NCBI GenBank assembly: GCA_934130025.1
Contig: CAKOXG010000030.1
Span: forward strand, 1-13,633
Origin: an uncultured Clostridia bacterium
GTDB taxonomy: Bacteria > Bacillota > Clostridia > TANB77 > CAG-508
Direction of reading: 5' to 3'
Length of the DNA stretch: 13,633 nucleotides
Shown here piece by piece: positions 12,515 through 13,633 of the stretch. A model generated the notes under the pieces. The model was not told where the DNA came from. It did no database searches and worked only from the letters and a program-made list of their open reading frames with translations. Made by a program: the position numbers and the translations under genes. Each line of letters begins with the position of its first letter. Position 1 is the stretch's first letter.

Positions 12515-13538
12515 ATGGAAGAGAAGAACCAAAAGAAGAGTTTAAAAGAAAGGAAACGGAATTACACTAATTGCATTAGTAGTTACAATTGTAGTCTTGC
12601 TAATTTTAGCAGGAGTAAGCATAAGCTTAGTGCTAAGTAATAATGGTGTAATAAGTAAATCAAAGGAAGCAAGAGACCAATATTCACAAGCACAAGAAAA
12701 TGAGGTAAATCATTTTAATGAAACAGCAGAATGGATAGAGCAAGAAGTGGCTGATAATGGAGGAACTAATACTCCAGCAACAGGAAATGCAGGTACAATA
12801 ACAGCTGCAGATTATGGAAAAGTAGTAACAGATTATCAAACAGGAACAAGCAATGTATGGGAAATATTTTATGCAGATAATAATAATGTGTATTTAATAA
12901 CAAGAAATAACATAGGAGACAAAATGTTAACAATAACAGGCTATAACGGAACAAGCGATTTTAACGGAAGTGAAACGTTTAAAACAAAATTTCCAGCAGT
13001 ACAAGCAGGATGGTTAAATAAAACATATACACCATCAGCAAGCGGGGCAGGAACATTAAATTACACAAGTACAAATCCAAATATGAAAGCAACAGAATAT
13101 TTATTAGATAGCAGTGTATGGAATACAAATTATAAAACAAATAAAGCAGATTGGGCAATAGGAGCACCAACACTAGAACTATTTGTAGCAGCATACAATA
13201 AAAAGTTTACAGATAAAGCAGTAACAATAGAGACACCAACAGGCTATGGATACAAGCATGACGATGCACTATATAATGAAAACAGTTTACCACCAAGTGA
13301 TAGTGTAACAACGGGAACCGAAAAAAGCAACATATTTAACCATGGATATCTCTACTGGCTTGCTTGTCCTAGCAGTGTTAACTACGAGGGCGAAGGTATG
13401 CGTGAGGTGAACTCTAGCGACGCTTTAGTGCGCGACAACCGCTATTACGGATTCGTAGGTGTGCGCCCAGTAGTTTGTCTATCATCTGGAGTCACATTAA
13501 CACCAAGCAGTGATAGAAGTACATTTACAATAAATTAA
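12515..13538 (+). CDS. Prepilin-like surface protein with lectin-like C-terminus; N-terminal frameshift
   Basis: GAGGAGG (12503-12509) serves ATG 12515 (MEEKNQKKSLKERK). That frame is wrong for the rest: the long frame, one base later, reads NGITLIALVVTIVVLLILAG and then VSISLVLSNNGVISKSKEA. This is the classic type IV prepilin N-terminus and helix. Deleting one A in GGAAACGG would join them as ...LKERNGITLIALVV. Without the shift, translation could only begin at TTG 12597, inside the hydrophobic helix. The rest (313 codons from 12597) has a Thr/Asn/Gly-rich linker (~52-70). A domain with ADYGKVVTDYQTG...NVWEIFYADNNNVYLITRNN follows, then the C-terminal HGYLYWLACP...YYGFVGVRPVVCLSSG, like the formylglycine-enzyme/C-type-lectin fold of bacterial surface proteins. 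This family recurs in gut Clostridia. It is either phase-variable, a pseudogene or a sequencing error. Confidence 0.78.
13350..13485 (+). other. Compositionally foreign 3' segment, candidate DGR variable repeat
   Basis: By hand count 13341-13490 is about 51% G+C against about 35% in the preceding 150 bp. Codons switch from almost uniformly A-ending (ACA, GCA, GGA) to CTT, GCT, TGT, CGC, GTG, CGT, AGC and GAC. It encodes YWLACPSSVNYEGEG...GFVGVRPVVCL, the ligand-binding end of a lectin-like fold, where DGR variable repeats lie. Many of its codons (AGT, GTT, TAC, GGC, GGT, CGT, GAC, GCT, CGC, TAT) could come from AAY codons by substitution at A only. Confidence 0.5.
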
Positions 13539-13598
13539 TTGAAGAAAATTTAAAACGAGCTTGTCAAGACTGGTGTGTAAATTTTTTTAATAATTTTT

Positions 13599-13624
13599 TT
13601 GGCAGTACAAAATTGTACTGCTAA
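13599..13624. other. 12-bp-stem hairpin downstream of the prepilin-like gene
   Basis: Its core is the perfect inverted repeat GCAGTACAAAATTGTACTGC (13602-13621), extended by G-U and two A-T pairs. T-runs lie before it and not after it, so it is a poor plus-strand terminator. It could be a terminator for nothing visible, or a recognition hairpin. Confidence 0.4.
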
Positions 13625-13633
13625 TTTCATATT

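Noticed and set aside
1..13633. CRISPR array, replication origin, rRNA or complete insertion sequence
   Set aside because: No regularly spaced repeats, DnaA-box cluster, rRNA sequence or transposase gene is visible anywhere in the window.

Overview
The window is AT-rich (hand-estimated at about 30% G+C) and carries genes typical of low-GC Gram-positive bacteria: a VanW/G5 cell-surface protein, an M18 aminopeptidase, a TIGR01212 radical SAM protein, the ribosome-assembly protein YhbY and a five-TM PF06541 protein. Strong AGGAGG-type ribosome binding sites, TTGNNN-17-TATAAT promoters and A-ending codons fit an anaerobic, probably gut-dwelling member of the Clostridia. No species can be named from the sequence.

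Layout. 1-647: the end of one unrecognised gene and a translationally coupled small hypothetical gene. 650-1280: a good promoter driving a truncated HD-domain (p)ppGpp-hydrolase-like fragment, an orphan hairpin, then tRNA-Arg(ACG) with its own promoter and terminator. 1277-6828: mostly ordinary chromosome, with a frameshifted small gene, VanW protein, M18 aminopeptidase, radical SAM protein and a membrane-anchored hypothetical. 6877-10516: a small degenerate integrative element in the 3' half of tRNA-Arg(TCT). It is bounded by 186-bp direct repeats exactly 3454 bp apart and holds two unrecognised cargo genes, an excisionase-like HTH protein and a tyrosine integrase that has lost the segment expected to carry its first catalytic arginine. 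10471-11895: the intact tRNA-Arg(TCT), a PF06541 membrane protein and YhbY.

11896-13633: a long regulatory region with three CGGAA-type palindromes, two of them bracketing a promoter, and a mirrored pair of TTAAGTA palindromes. It leads to a prepilin-like gene. That gene has a one-base frameshift just before its hydrophobic prepilin segment. Its last ~135 bp of lectin-like coding sequence jump to about 51% G+C, with codon use unlike the rest of the gene.

The most interesting region is this 3' end. The prepilin-like N-terminus, a C-terminal fold ending in YWLA...GVRPVVCL, and an abrupt patch whose codons could derive from AAY-type template codons look like the variable repeat of a diversity-generating retroelement (DGR) target. 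No template repeat or reverse transcriptase is visible, and the window ends 95 bp after the gene, so this remains a hypothesis. The stranded tRNA-Arg element, with its nested tRNA-3'-end mimic repeats, is the second notable structure.
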